DNA of 64,000 nucleotides from Sphingomonas chungangi (GCF_013778325.1 NZ_JACEIB010000003.1:496001-560000), one strand, 5' to 3'. Counted from the first letter of the stretch, positions 8,575 through 18,193 are shown. Notes: generated by a model not told the origin, from the letters alone. Numbers and translations: made by a program.

Positions 8575-9717
8575 ATGCTCGACACCGCCGCCCGTACTGC
8601 TTTCGACGATGATCACGCCATGTTCCGCGAGAGCGTGCGCAAGATGTTCGAGCGCGAGCTGATCCCCAATCTCGATCGCTACGAGGAGGAGGGGATCGTC
8701 GATCGCGCCTTTTGGAAGGCGTGCGGCGAAGCGGGGATGCTCTGCCCGACCGTCGACGAGAAATATGGCGGGCTGGGCCTCGATTTCGCTTACAACGCCG
8801 TCATCGACGAGGAGCTGGCCTATGCCGGCTCGTCCGCCGGCATTACGCTACAGAGCGACATCGTCGCCGATTATATCGAGAATTACGGGTCGGAGGAGCA
8901 AAAGCTCAAATATCTGCCCGGCATGGTCTCGGGCGACGTGATCACCGCGATCGCGATGACGGAGCCGGGCACCGGGTCCGATCTGCAGGGCGTGCGCACC
9001 ACCGCGAAGCGCGACGGCAACCATTATGTGATCAACGGCTCCAAGACCTACATCACCAACGGCCAGAATGCCGATCTCGTCATAGTCGTCGCCAAGACCG
9101 ACCCGACGCTGGGCGCCAAGGGCATCTCGCTGATCCTGGTCGATGCCGACACCGCCGGCTTCAAGCGCGGCCGCAACCTCGACAAGGTGGGAATGCATTC
9201 CGCCGACACCTCCGAATTGTTCTTCGAGGACGTACGGGTGCCGATCACCCAGTGCCTCGGCGAGGAGGGCAAGGGCTTCGTCTATCTGATGAGCCAGCTG
9301 CCGCAGGAGAGGCTGTCGATCTCGATCTCCGCCCATGCCGCCGCGCAGCGGGCGTTCGACGAGGCGGTGAAGTTCACCAAGGAGCGCATGGCGTTCGGCC
9401 AGCCGGTGTTCGAGTTCCAGAACACCAAGTTCAGCCTCGCCGACATGAAGGGCCAGTTGCAGGTCGGCTGGGCGCATCTCGACTGGGCGATCAAGCGCCA
9501 CGTCGCCGGCGAGCTCACCACGGCGGAGGCCTCCGCGGCGAAACAGTGGCACACCGACATGCAGGGCCGGATCTGCGACATGGCGCTGCAGCTCCATGGC
9601 GGCGCCGGCTACATGAACGAATATCTCGTCGCCCGGCTGTGGCGCGACGCGCGGGTGACGCGCATCTTCGGCGGCACCAACGAGATCATGAAGGAGGTCG
9701 TCAGCCGCTCGCTCTGA
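8575..9717 (+). CDS. acyl-CoA dehydrogenase
   Basis: A full-length (380-residue) FAD-dependent acyl-CoA dehydrogenase. It shows the N-terminal helical domain (FRESVRKMFERELIPN), the flavin-binding AMTEPGTGSDLQGVRT, and YITNGQNADL. The C-terminal signature is QLHGGAGYMNEYLVAR ... IFGGTNEIMKE. The Gly-Gly before TNE and the overall pattern resemble long-chain or branched-chain enzymes, whose base comes from another helix, rather than short-chain enzymes with YEGTNE. It desaturates an acyl-CoA at C2-C3 and passes electrons to ETF. Start ATG 8575 follows CGGAGTATCC. It is the downstream partner of the crotonase gene. Confidence 0.92.
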   Translation: MLDTAARTAFDDDHAMFRESVRKMFERELIPNLDRYEEEGIVDRAFWKACGEAGMLCPTVDEKYGGLGLDFAYNAVIDEELAYAGSSAGITLQSDIVADYIENYGSEEQKLKYLPGMVSGDVITAIAMTEPGTGSDLQGVRTTAKRDGNHYVINGSKTYITNGQNADLVIVVAKTDPTLGAKGISLILVDADTAGFKRGRNLDKVGMHSADTSELFFEDVRVPITQCLGEEGKGFVYLMSQLPQERLSISISAHAAAQRAFDEAVKFTKERMAFGQPVFEFQNTKFSLADMKGQLQVGWAHLDWAIKRHVAGELTTAEASAAKQWHTDMQGRICDMALQLHGGAGYMNEYLVARLWRDARVTRIFGGTNEIMKEVVSRSL

Positions 9718-9733
9718 TCAATCGGGCGGTTAA
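9718..9733. promoter_or_regulatory. class A palindrome A2
   Basis: On the minus strand this reads TTAACC-GCCC-GATTGA (5 of 6 and 6 of 6 matches to the class A arms). It abuts the stop codon of the acyl-CoA dehydrogenase and lies 67 bp before the amidohydrolase start, next to class B site B2. Confidence 0.5.
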
Positions 9734-9752
9734 GGCGGCGCTTGTCGGCCTC

Positions 9753-9769
9753 ACCTAATTGCATTAGGT
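9753..9769. promoter_or_regulatory. class B palindrome B2, perfect
   Basis: ACCTAAT-TGC-ATTAGGT is a perfect 7-bp inverted repeat, 31 bp before the amidohydrolase ATG at 9801. It has the same CCTA-N7-TAGG geometry as B1 and B3. Confidence 0.65.
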
Positions 9770-9800
9770 TGCCGGCTGGAGAGGACAGGAGGGTAAGACC

Positions 9801-10928
9801 ATGCAGACGACCCCGACCGCCGAAAATCTGACAACCAAGCGCATCATCTCGGCCGACTCGCACGTCACCGAGCCGCCGTCGGTCTATCGCGATCGCGTGG
9901 CGCAGCGTTTCAGGGATCGCGCGCCACGCCTGGTGCAGGGCGATGGCGGTGGCGAGATGATCGTCATCGAGGGCATGGCCGATCCCTTTCCGATCACGCT
10001 GGCGTCCGGCGCCGGCTATCGCGGGCAGGCGCTCGCCGATCGCGCCAACGTGAAGCTGGAAGAATGCTATTCGGGCGGCTGGGAGCCCAAGCAGCGGCTG
10101 CGCGATCAGGATCGCGACGGCATCGGCGGCGAGGTGATCTACCCCAGCCTCGGCATGTATCTGTGCAACCATCCCGACGCCGAATATCGGACAGCTATGT
10201 TCGGCGCCTATAACGAATGGATGGCCGAATATTGCGAGACCGCGCCCGATCGCCTGATCGGCCTTGGCCAGACGGCGATGACCTCGGTCGAGCAGGGTAT
10301 CAAGGATCTCGAGCGGATCAAGGCGATGGGTCTGCGCGGCGTGATGATGCCCGGTTATCCGGTGGTCGAGGATTATGACAGCCCGCTCTACGATCCCTTC
10401 TGGGAGGCGGCGGTGGCACTCGACCTGCCGCTCAGCTTCCACATCCTCACCTACAAGGACGGGATCGGCAAGGCGCGCGGGCCGAAGGTCAACGCGTTCA
10501 TGAGCATTATCCGCGGCAATCAGGACATCATCGGCATGATGATCTTCGCCGGGGTGTTCGAGCGGCATCCGGGCCTCAAGCTGGTCTGCGCCGAGGCCGA
10601 TGCCGGCTGGGTGCCGCATTTCATGTATCGGATGGATCACGCGCTGGAACGCAATCCGTGGACCGCCGGCAAGTCGGTGCTGGCGCGCAGCCCCAGCCAT
10701 TATTTCCGCGAGAACATCTACCTGACCTTCCAGGACGACATCATCGCGCTGAAGCTCAAGGATTTCTTCAATCGCGAGCGGATGATGTGGGCGAGCGACT
10801 TCCCGCACCTCGATTCCACCTATCCGGATTCGATGGCGCTGCTCGCCGAGCAGACCCAGGGCCTGAACGCCCAGGAGCGCGACTGGCTGCTCCACGACAA
10901 TGTCGCCTCGCTCTACGGGCTGAACTGA
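9801..10928 (+). CDS. amidohydrolase family 2 (ACMSD-like metal-dependent hydrolase)
   Basis: A 375-residue protein of the Amidohydro_2 family. It starts with the DSHVTEP metal motif (Asp19, His21), has DLPLSFHI near the middle and FERHPGLKLVCAEADAGWVPHF, and ends with ASDFPHLDSTYPDS. The family includes decarboxylases and hydrolases, such as ACMSD and gamma-resorcylate decarboxylase relatives, acting on carboxylated rings or 1,3-diketones; which applies here is not decidable. The ATG at 9801 follows GACAGGAGGGTAAGACC. It is directly upstream of the P450 gene and probably co-transcribed from a promoter under sites A2 and B2. Confidence 0.85.
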   Translation: MQTTPTAENLTTKRIISADSHVTEPPSVYRDRVAQRFRDRAPRLVQGDGGGEMIVIEGMADPFPITLASGAGYRGQALADRANVKLEECYSGGWEPKQRLRDQDRDGIGGEVIYPSLGMYLCNHPDAEYRTAMFGAYNEWMAEYCETAPDRLIGLGQTAMTSVEQGIKDLERIKAMGLRGVMMPGYPVVEDYDSPLYDPFWEAAVALDLPLSFHILTYKDGIGKARGPKVNAFMSIIRGNQDIIGMMIFAGVFERHPGLKLVCAEADAGWVPHFMYRMDHALERNPWTAGKSVLARSPSHYFRENIYLTFQDDIIALKLKDFFNRERMMWASDFPHLDSTYPDSMALLAEQTQGLNAQERDWLLHDNVASLYGLN

Positions 10929-10956
10929 GCGCGGCGCGACGCCAAGAGGAACCCCG

Positions 10957-12174
10957 ATGAACGCGACGGCTGCGACCTTGCCGAAAGTGCCCGCCCACGT
11001 GCCGGCCGATCTCGTCCACGCATTCGACATCTACGACGATCCCGGCATCCGCCGCGATCTCCACCGCGAATATGCCCGAATCCTCGACGAGGCGCCGGGT
11101 ATCTTCTACGTGCCGAACAATGGCGGGCACTGGATGGTGACCCGCTATGACACGATCTCGGCGGTGGTGATGGACACCGAGCATTTCTCCACCGAGCATT
11201 CGCAGATCCCGCCGATCCCGAACCCTCCGCGCTTCATCCCGCTGAACTACGATCCGCCCGAGAACATGCCCTATCGCAAGCTGCTCATGCCCTTCTTCTC
11301 GCCCAAGGCGGTGAAGGCGCTGGACGAGCAGATCGTGTTCCACGCCAACCGCATCGTCGATGCGGTGAAGGACAAGGGCCGCTGCGAGTTCGTGCAGGAG
11401 GTGGCGGCGCCGTTTCCCGTCACCGTTTTCATGATCCTGATGGGCCTGCCGCTCGATCGCTTCGACGATTTCCGCAAGCTGGTCGACGATTTCTTCAACC
11501 TGCAGGGCGATCCCCGGCTGGAAGGCGTCACAGCGACGATCAACGCCGAGCTGACGGCGATCATCGAGGATCGGCGGGCCGATCCGCAGGAGGATCTCAC
11601 CAGCTTCCTCGTCCATGCCGACATGGAGGGGCGCAAGCTCACCATGCCCGAGTTGCTCAATATGTGCTTCCTGCTACTGCTCGGCGGGCTGGACACGGTC
11701 ACCAACATGCTGACCTTCACCACCCACCGCCTCGCCGAGGAGCCGGCGCTGCAGGAGCGGCTGATCGCCGATCCGTCGCGGATGGCCGATCTTGTGGAGG
11801 AGGGGCTGCGGCTGTTCGGCGTCGTCAACGTGCCGCGCGTGGTGAAGAAGGATGTCGATCTGCTCGGCGCGCCCTTCCGGGTGGGCGACATGGTGCTGTG
11901 CACGCTACCTCTGGCCGGCTGGGACGACAGCAAGAACGACCATCCGGCGAAATTCGACATCGATCGCAAGGACAAGAAGCACCTGACCTTCTCGACCGGC
12001 GCGCATCTCTGCCTCGGTCATTTCCTGGCGCGGACCGAGTTGCGCACCATGTATGGCGTGTGGATGGGGAAGATCGGCCGCTTCCGCCTCGCCGAGCAGC
12101 CCGCCTTCCACTATCGTGCCGGCACCGTGATGGCGCTCGACAGCCTCGTGCTGGAGTGGGACGTCAAGGGCTGA
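10957..12174 (+). CDS. cytochrome P450, CYP101-like
   Basis: A soluble bacterial P450 of 405 residues. The I-helix has GGLDT at 243-247, the K-helix has EEGLR, and the haem loop is FSTGAHLCLG with ligand Cys352. Several stretches closely parallel P450cam: NNGGHW, FIPLNYDPPE, GRCEFVQEVAAPFPV and LLGGLDTVTN. Membership in or near the CYP101 family (camphor and norisoprenoid hydroxylases of pseudomonads and sphingomonads) is therefore likely. It would hydroxylate a terpenoid-like substrate using a [2Fe-2S] ferredoxin; a putidaredoxin-like one lies at 45015-45332. The reductase is not in the window. Start ATG 10957 follows AAGAGGAACCCCG. Confidence 0.93.
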   Translation: MNATAATLPKVPAHVPADLVHAFDIYDDPGIRRDLHREYARILDEAPGIFYVPNNGGHWMVTRYDTISAVVMDTEHFSTEHSQIPPIPNPPRFIPLNYDPPENMPYRKLLMPFFSPKAVKALDEQIVFHANRIVDAVKDKGRCEFVQEVAAPFPVTVFMILMGLPLDRFDDFRKLVDDFFNLQGDPRLEGVTATINAELTAIIEDRRADPQEDLTSFLVHADMEGRKLTMPELLNMCFLLLLGGLDTVTNMLTFTTHRLAEEPALQERLIADPSRMADLVEEGLRLFGVVNVPRVVKKDVDLLGAPFRVGDMVLCTLPLAGWDDSKNDHPAKFDIDRKDKKHLTFSTGAHLCLGHFLARTELRTMYGVWMGKIGRFRLAEQPAFHYRAGTVMALDSLVLEWDVKG

Positions 12175-12192
12175 CGCGGAGGCTCTCGATAG

Positions 12193-12232
12193 AAAAAGGG
12201 CGGCGCGGGATGCTCCCCGCGCCGCCCTTTTT
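12193..12232. terminator. strong bidirectional Rho-independent terminator
   Basis: A perfect 17-bp stem (AAAAAGGGCGGCGCGGG and its complement) encloses the 6-nt loop ATGCTC. The arms end in A5 and T5, so it works in both directions. It sits between the convergent P450 and TonB receptor genes. Confidence 0.95.
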
Positions 12233-12268
12233 GTTGAGCCTCGCCGATGGAGCGGCGAGGCCGCTCCG

Positions 12269-14707
12269 TTAGAACTTGACCGAGAGTTCCAGGAACACCT
12301 CGCGCGGATTCTCGACATAGACGTCGAGGTCCGAAGCGACACCGGCGGCAGTGCCCGTGCCGGTGCCGCCCGCGAAGGGGATGTCGTTGGAGGTGGTGAC
12401 GACCAGCTTGTTGGTCAGGTTGCGGCCGATCACCGACAGCGTCCAGCGGTTGTTCGGGGCGACCAGCGCTAGCGAGGCGTCGATCTTGGTATAGGCCTTC
12501 TGCACCGCGAACGGCTCCAGCGCATCGGAGTAATTGTAGCGCGAGGTATAGCTCACGTCGCTGTTGAGCACGGCGCGCATGCCGGAAGCCGAGACCGGCA
12601 CTTCGAGGGTCGCCCCCAGCCGGCCGGCGAAATGCGGCGCCTTGGGTGCGGTACGGCCGCCGTAATTTTGCTGAGTATAGGCGACCGCGTTGGGATCCGT
12701 CGCCGTAGGGGCGGCGATGGGAGCGAGATTACATCCCTCCGCGATCGTCTGTCCCGAGAAGCACTGGCCGATATAATCGTGGAACTTGGCCTGGTTGTAG
12801 GCACCGGCACCTCGGAAGCTGAGGCCGCGCACACCGGGCACCCGATAGTTGAACTCCGCCTCGACACCGCGCGTCACCAGCTTGCCGGCATTGCCGGAGA
12901 CCTCGCCGGTCGTGGTGGGATCGAAGAACTGAACCTGCAGATCCTTGTAGGTATAGTTGTAGGCGGTGAGGTTGAAGCTCAACCGACGATCGAGCAGCAG
13001 GGTGCGCAGGCCGACCTCCTCGCCGCGCGCCTTCTCCGATCCGAAGCGGCCGGTGCCGTCGTCGACGCCGGGGGTCAGCGTCTGCGAGATGTTGAAGCCG
13101 CCCGCCTTGAAGCCCTGTTTGTACGAAGCATAGAGCGTGGTGTCGGTGCTCGGCTTCCACCGCAGCGTGGCTTCGGGCGAGAGATTGTGGTCGCGATAGC
13201 GATCGTCGATGCGGATGTCGCCGGGGAAGGCGGCCGCGAACGCTGCGTTGGCGGGCAGCGACTGCTGGTACGAATCGCGCGATTCCAAGCTGTAGCGCGC
13301 CCCGCCCGACAGCTCGACCTGCTGCCCGAGTTTCAGCGTGCCTTGGGCGAAGCCGGAGAGCGAATCGCTGCTGAAGCCATCGTTGCGCTTGAACGACACA
13401 TAGGTGTTGGTCGTGGGATCGAGCGGCACCGGCGCGATATAGGCGTCGGTGTTGAAGGTGAAGTCGCCATGTGCATAGTACATGCCGAACATCAGGTTGA
13501 ACGGCCCGTCGAACTTCGACTGGAGGCGGACTTCCTCCGAATATTGCTTGAAGTCGGTCAGTTCGGAGAAGCCGGCCGGATAGGCCTCGCCCGACACGTT
13601 GTTCAGGTCGGTCTGCCTGAAGTGGTAGAAGCCCGAGATCGTGGTGAGATCGAACGGATCGCTGGTGATGTTGCCGGTGAGGATGGCATATTCGGACTTG
13701 AAGTCGCCATACATGTGGCCGTCGCGGGCATAGCGATAGTTGGCATCGGCGACCTGGGTCGGGATCGCCGACTGGTCGGAGCGGCCATTGACCTTGCAGT
13801 CCGCGTTCGGGCTGGCCGGCAGGCCGGAGGCGGGGAAGGGTGCGGTACGGCCGGGCGGGCAGAGCCGCTCGATGATGTCGGTGCCGCCGCCGTCCTGCAC
13901 GCTCGAATAGCCGGCTTTCAGGGTGAAGCGGGCGTTGGGCGAGGGTTCCCACACGACCGTGCCGCGCACCGCGCCGTCCTCGCCGAAGCCACGTCGATCC
14001 GAATTGCGGACGCGCTCCTGGCCGGGAATGTAATTGGTATAGGTGTCGGCTGCGGTATTGGTGAAGGCGCCGTCGCTCTTCGAATAGCGGCCGGCGATGC
14101 GGACCTTCAGCGTGTCGCTGATCGGGCCGGAGACGTAGCCTTCGACATAGCGCTGGCGAGCGTAGAATTCGTAGCCGCCCTTGATCCCGGCCTCGAACTT
14201 GTCGGTCGGGTTGTTGCTGGTGATGCTGATCAGGCCGCCGGTGGTGTTCTTGCCGAAATAGAGCGCCTGCGGGCCCTTCAGCACCTCGACCTGCTGGACG
14301 TCGAACTGCGGCAGGCTGATCTCGCGGCCGCGGCTCATCGCCAGGCCATCGATGACGAAGGACACCGACTGGTCGAAGCCGGCGCTCAGCGCGGTCGATC
14401 CGACGCCGCGCAGGAAGATGCTGGCCGACGAGCCCGACGAGGCCTTGCCGGCGATCAGCGAGGGCACCTGCGTGCCGAGATCGGAGACGGAGGTGACGGC
14501 ATATTGGTTGAGCTTGGCGCCGCTGACCGCGGTAATCGCAACCGGCGTGTCGATCAGGCGCTCGTCGTGGCGGCGTGCCGTCACGATGATGTCGTCGCCT
14601 GGCGGGAGCGCGGCCTTGGCCGACGTGGGCGCTGGCGTGGTTTGAGCCCACGCCGGCATTGCGGTGGTGGACAAGGCGACGAGTAAGAAACCAGACGCAC
14701 GAATCAT
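12269..14707 (-). CDS. TonB-dependent outer-membrane receptor
   Basis: An 812-residue TonB-dependent receptor. It starts with a signal peptide (MIRASGFLLVALSTTAMPAWA, cleavage before QTTP), then DDIIVTARRHDERLID as TonB box and plug start. The plug follows (VSFVIDGLAMSRGR, VEVLKGPQALYFGKNTTGG), then a 22-strand type barrel that ends in the aromatic ELSVKF. It should import a large hydrophobic or poorly soluble substrate across the outer membrane. I use the ATG at 14707 (GGGGAG 8 nt upstream) rather than the GTG three codons earlier. It is transcribed alone, convergent to the P450 operon, with class A site A3 41 bp upstream. Confidence 0.94.
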   Translation of the reverse strand: MIRASGFLLVALSTTAMPAWAQTTPAPTSAKAALPPGDDIIVTARRHDERLIDTPVAITAVSGAKLNQYAVTSVSDLGTQVPSLIAGKASSGSSASIFLRGVGSTALSAGFDQSVSFVIDGLAMSRGREISLPQFDVQQVEVLKGPQALYFGKNTTGGLISITSNNPTDKFEAGIKGGYEFYARQRYVEGYVSGPISDTLKVRIAGRYSKSDGAFTNTAADTYTNYIPGQERVRNSDRRGFGEDGAVRGTVVWEPSPNARFTLKAGYSSVQDGGGTDIIERLCPPGRTAPFPASGLPASPNADCKVNGRSDQSAIPTQVADANYRYARDGHMYGDFKSEYAILTGNITSDPFDLTTISGFYHFRQTDLNNVSGEAYPAGFSELTDFKQYSEEVRLQSKFDGPFNLMFGMYYAHGDFTFNTDAYIAPVPLDPTTNTYVSFKRNDGFSSDSLSGFAQGTLKLGQQVELSGGARYSLESRDSYQQSLPANAAFAAAFPGDIRIDDRYRDHNLSPEATLRWKPSTDTTLYASYKQGFKAGGFNISQTLTPGVDDGTGRFGSEKARGEEVGLRTLLLDRRLSFNLTAYNYTYKDLQVQFFDPTTTGEVSGNAGKLVTRGVEAEFNYRVPGVRGLSFRGAGAYNQAKFHDYIGQCFSGQTIAEGCNLAPIAAPTATDPNAVAYTQQNYGGRTAPKAPHFAGRLGATLEVPVSASGMRAVLNSDVSYTSRYNYSDALEPFAVQKAYTKIDASLALVAPNNRWTLSVIGRNLTNKLVVTTSNDIPFAGGTGTGTAAGVASDLDVYVENPREVFLELSVKF

Positions 14708-15010
14708 GCCAATCACTCCCCAACACGCCGTCTCTGCGGCAGAATCAATTCAACGATTGATTAAATTGAACTTCGTCTCTCACCGCTTGCTCGGCTTGTG
14801 TCAAGGCGAGTCACGTCGGGAACCGGCTCATTTCCGCGTTTTTTTCGGGATGTGTCGAGAATTGCCGTGATCGGGGACGCCAAAAACCCTCACTTCGCAA
14901 GGTGGAGGCACCGCCCGCAAGGCGTCGGAGGTGGCGGGTGGCGATGCAGCCTCGAAAGGCCTCCTCCGTCAGACCAGCCGCCCGACATCGCCTGGCGGGA
15001 GGGTTATGGT
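14708..15010. other. intergenic region upstream of the TonB receptor
   Basis: About 300 bp between the receptor start and the stop of the CoA ligase gene. The receptor-proximal end holds palindrome A3 within an AT-rich patch (14741-14775), presumably the receptor promoter. I see no convincing gene in the remaining 230 bp. Short GC-rich inverted repeats near 14890-14960 are imperfect and not called as a terminator. Confidence 0.6.
14749..14764. promoter_or_regulatory. class A palindrome A3
   Basis: TTCAAC-GATT-GATTAA, 41 bp upstream of the TonB receptor start at 14707. The right arm is perfect and the left arm matches at 4 of 6. It lies inside a longer AT-rich inverted repeat (TCAATT ... AATTGA). 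Confidence 0.5.
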
Positions 15011-16510
15011 TCAGCGCACGCGTGGTAGTGTCTTGTGGGCTTCGGCGTAACGTGCGCGAACCGCTGGTTTCGAAAGCTTGCCGGTGGCGACGCGGGGCAG
15101 CGGGTCGGCCGAATAGGCGACGTAGCGTGGCACCTTGTAGTTGGAGAGTTGCGTCTCGCAATGCGCGATCAGCGCGACGACGTCGACTTCGACGGGGCCG
15201 TGATAGACGATCATCGGCGTCTCGGTGAACTTGGGGTCGGGGGCGGCGATCGCCAGCACTTCGACGATGCCGGGGAACTCGCTCACCACCCGCTCCACCT
15301 CGGCGGCCGAAATGTTCAGCCCGCCCGAAATGATCAGGTCCTTGAGCCGATCGACAAAAGTCAGCAGGCCGTGCTCGTCCATCACGCCGATGTCGCCCGA
15401 ACAGAGCCAGCCGTCGCGGATCGCCTTGGCAGTCTCTTCCGGGTTGCGCCAATAGCCCTGCATCATGCCGGGCGACCGCATCAGGATCTCGCCGGTCTCG
15501 CCCGGATTGCAGCGGCTGCCGTCCGGCCGCACCACCTTGACGTCCATGAAGATGCCGCCCCAGCCGCATTTCTCGGGCGCAACCATGGCGAGATGCTCGG
15601 GCATGATGGTGGCGTTGCCGCCGATCTCGGTCTGGCCGTAGATCTGGCGCAGCACGATGCCTTTGGCGGCATAGGTCTCCTGCAGCGCCCGGCTGACTCG
15701 CGCACCGCCCACCGTCGCCATGCGGATTGCGGAAAGATCGGCATCCGCGAAGCCCGGGCATTGCGCGATCGCCTCGAAGAAGACGGGCACCGCGCCGAAC
15801 AGGTTGATCCGCTCGTCCACGAGGATGCGCAGCGCCTCCTCCGGCACGAAGCTGTTGAGCATGTGGCAGGTGCAGCCCAGCGTCGAATAATGCATGAACT
15901 GGACGAAGCCTGCCGAGGTGTTGAGCGGCGCCAGCGAGATGATCCGCGATCCGGGCGAGGCGGCGGGCTCCTCGGCTGCCCAGGCGGCGGCGTAGGCGGT
16001 CATCGAGCGGTTGGTGAAGACGACGCCCTTGGGCTTGGCCGTCGATCCGCTGGTGGCGATGATGACAATCGGATCGTCCGGCAGGGGGTCGTGCGCCACC
16101 ACCGCGGCCTCACCCTCGCGCAGCGCGGTGATGTCGGCGATCTGTCGCACGTCCATGCCCGCGGCGCGCACTTTCTCCTCGTAGTCGGGCAGCGCGAATA
16201 CGAAGCGCGGCTCGGTCGTCTCGACGAGGTCGGCGATCTCGCGCGTCGTATAGCGGAAGTTGATCGGGTTGCAGATGCCGCCGGCCCGGATGATGCCCAT
16301 CAGCAGCGCGCAATAGGTAGGACTGTTGGTCGCACAGATGCCGACCCGGTCGCCAGGCTCGATGCCGTCCGCGATCAACCGCGCCGCGATCCGCTCGGAC
16401 CAGGCGTGGAGCTCACGAAAGGTCAGCCGGTCCTCGCCCACCACCAGCGCGGGCTGGTCCGGGCGCATCCGGGCCCACCAGGCGAGAGCGCTCGGAATGG
16501 TCTGCGGCAT
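15011..16510 (-). CDS. acyl-CoA synthetase (AMP-dependent, ANL superfamily)
   Basis: A 499-residue adenylate-forming CoA ligase. The P-loop-like motif is TSGSTAKPKGV, the adenine motif YGQTEIGG, the hinge GDIGV ... DRLKDLIISGGLNI, and the catalytic lysine region is LPRVATGKLSK. It activates a carboxylic acid to its CoA thioester. A paralogue of identical length and very similar motifs is at 23360-24859. The ATG at 16510 follows AGGAGACACCGTC. It is the last gene of the operon that starts at 20949 (GFA protein, CoA-transferase, hydrolase, SDR). Substrate unknown. Confidence 0.92.
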   Translation of the reverse strand: MPQTIPSALAWWARMRPDQPALVVGEDRLTFRELHAWSERIAARLIADGIEPGDRVGICATNSPTYCALLMGIIRAGGICNPINFRYTTREIADLVETTEPRFVFALPDYEEKVRAAGMDVRQIADITALREGEAAVVAHDPLPDDPIVIIATSGSTAKPKGVVFTNRSMTAYAAAWAAEEPAASPGSRIISLAPLNTSAGFVQFMHYSTLGCTCHMLNSFVPEEALRILVDERINLFGAVPVFFEAIAQCPGFADADLSAIRMATVGGARVSRALQETYAAKGIVLRQIYGQTEIGGNATIMPEHLAMVAPEKCGWGGIFMDVKVVRPDGSRCNPGETGEILMRSPGMMQGYWRNPEETAKAIRDGWLCSGDIGVMDEHGLLTFVDRLKDLIISGGLNISAAEVERVVSEFPGIVEVLAIAAPDPKFTETPMIVYHGPVEVDVVALIAHCETQLSNYKVPRYVAYSADPLPRVATGKLSKPAVRARYAEAHKTLPRVR

Positions 16511-16529
16511 GACGGTGTCTCCTGAAAGA

Positions 16530-17321
16530 TCAGCGGCTTACCTGCGCGTCGTCGACCGTGATGCAGGTGCCCGTCACGAAGTGCGAGGCAGGATCGACGA
16601 GATAGAGCAGGGTGGAATCGAGGTCGCCCGGCTGGCCGATGCGGCCGCGCGGGAAAGATCGGGTAATGCCATCGCCGACGCGCTCGATCATCCCGTCGGT
16701 CATCTCGGAGGCGAAGAAGCCGGGTGCGATGGCGTTGACATTGATGCCGTAGGGCGCCCATTCGATCGCCAGCGTCTCGGTCAGCCGCGCGATGCCGGAC
16801 TTGGTAGCGCAATAGAGCGCCGCCGAGGTGCTTGCGGTGTAATGGGCGATGCCGATCGAAGCGAGATTGACGATCCAGCCGCGCCGCTTCGCTGCGATGA
16901 GCCGTCGCGCGGCCTCGGTTGCAACCAGGAACGGGGCGCGGAAATTGGTGCCGATCACGGCGTCGATCTTTTCGAGCGCGAGCCGCGTCGCATGGCCGGC
17001 ATCCGGGATGCCAGCATTGTTGACCACCGTGTCGACCAGTCCGAACGCCGCCTCGGCGGCGTCGAAGGCACCAGGGATGGCAGCTGCGTCGCAGACGTCG
17101 AGCGCATATGCCCTGGCGCAACCACCGGCCTCTTCGATCGCCGCCACAGTATCGGCAAGCGCCGCCTCGCGGCGCCCCGTCACCAGCACCGATGCGCCGG
17201 CGTTCGCGAGCGTCAGAGCGAAGCCCCGGCCGAGGCCGGAGCCAGAGCCCGTCACCAGCGCGACGCGGCCCTTCAGGCGATCGCTGGTCTGCGCTGAGCC
17301 GATCATGTCGGGCAGGCTCAT
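16530..17321 (-). CDS. SDR family oxidoreductase
   Basis: A 263-residue classical SDR with TGSGSGLG (NAD(P)-binding), NNAGIPD, Ser in NLASIG, and the catalytic YCATK. Arg-Arg after beta-2 (VTGRREAAL) suggests NADPH. The start ATG at 17321 overlaps the stop of the upstream alpha/beta hydrolase (ATGA), and the CoA ligase gene follows after 19 nt. It would oxidise or reduce a hydroxyl/keto group of the substrate or its CoA ester. Confidence 0.88.
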   Translation of the reverse strand: MSLPDMIGSAQTSDRLKGRVALVTGSGSGLGRGFALTLANAGASVLVTGRREAALADTVAAIEEAGGCARAYALDVCDAAAIPGAFDAAEAAFGLVDTVVNNAGIPDAGHATRLALEKIDAVIGTNFRAPFLVATEAARRLIAAKRRGWIVNLASIGIAHYTASTSAALYCATKSGIARLTETLAIEWAPYGINVNAIAPGFFASEMTDGMIERVGDGITRSFPRGRIGQPGDLDSTLLYLVDPASHFVTGTCITVDDAQVSR

Positions 17322-18193
17322 ATGGGGTCTCCCCCTGTCTCGAGCGGCGAGTGCCGGTGGAGATAGGCGACGATGGCGGCGTTGAAATGATCGTTGCGAT
17401 CACCGACCAGCATGTGTCCGGCCTGCGCGACATCGACGACATCGAGGCGCGGCACCATCCCGGCGAAACGCACGACGCCCGAATCGCTCACCACGTCGCT
17501 GTGCAAACCGCGCACCAGCAGCACCGGAAGGTGCTCTAGCGCCGCGAGCGCCAGCGTCGATTGCTGGACGACGGCGTGATGCTTCTCCGGCTCGGATTCG
17601 ACTATCCGCGGGTCCCAGTGCCAACGCAATCGTCCGTCTTCGCTGTCTCGCAGGTTGCGGCGCAGGCCGATTGAGTCACGCGGGCGAGGGCGATCGGGAT
17701 TGTAGGCGGCGACCGCGTCCGCCGCTTCGTCTATCGACCCGAAGCCCTGCGGATATCGGCGCATGAAGCCGACGATCCGGTCGATCCCCTGGCGTTCCGG
17801 ATGAGGCACGATGTCGACCAGCACGATCGCCCGAGGGCGCAGGCCCTGCGCCACGGCATGGATCGCCGTGGCGCCGCCCAGCGACGCGCCGACCAGCACG
17901 AAGCGGTCCCCGGCCAGCGCCGCGATCGCCTTGAGATCGGCGGCGCGATCGTCCAGATCGTACGCGCCGGCGCTGGACCAGGCGCTGTCGCCATGGCCCC
18001 GCGCGTCGAAGTTGATCACCCGGTAGCCGGCGTCGATGAGTGTGCGCACCGCACCCGACCAGCTGTGCCGGGTCTGGCCGCCGCCGTGGAGCAGGATGAC
18101 TGCTGGCGCGCTCTCCGGCCCGCCGACGTCGGCCGTCAGACGCACGCCGTCCGCCGCGACGACGTCGACCGTGCGGATCGTGCCATCGGTCAT
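17318..18193 (-). CDS. alpha/beta hydrolase
   Basis: A 291-residue alpha/beta hydrolase with the HGGGQ oxyanion motif (36-40), FDARGHGDS, and the nucleophile elbow GASLGG with Ser104. The acid lies near LLVRGLHSDVV and the His near QAGHML. This pattern fits C-C bond or ester hydrolases of the epoxide hydrolase/MhpC-like group; the exact reaction is unknown. The ATG at 18193 overlaps the TGA of the CoA-transferase (ATGA), and the stop overlaps the SDR start, so translation is coupled across three genes. Confidence 0.86.
   Translation of the reverse strand: MTDGTIRTVDVVAADGVRLTADVGGPESAPAVILLHGGGQTRHSWSGAVRTLIDAGYRVINFDARGHGDSAWSSAGAYDLDDRAADLKAIAALAGDRFVLVGASLGGATAIHAVAQGLRPRAIVLVDIVPHPERQGIDRIVGFMRRYPQGFGSIDEAADAVAAYNPDRPRPRDSIGLRRNLRDSEDGRLRWHWDPRIVESEPEKHHAVVQQSTLALAALEHLPVLLVRGLHSDVVSDSGVVRFAGMVPRLDVVDVAQAGHMLVGDRNDHFNAAIVAYLHRHSPLETGGDPI

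Noticed and set aside
12632-14686. Long plus-strand frame of about 680 codons
   Set aside because: Antisense to the TonB receptor; composition typical of GC-rich shadow frames.
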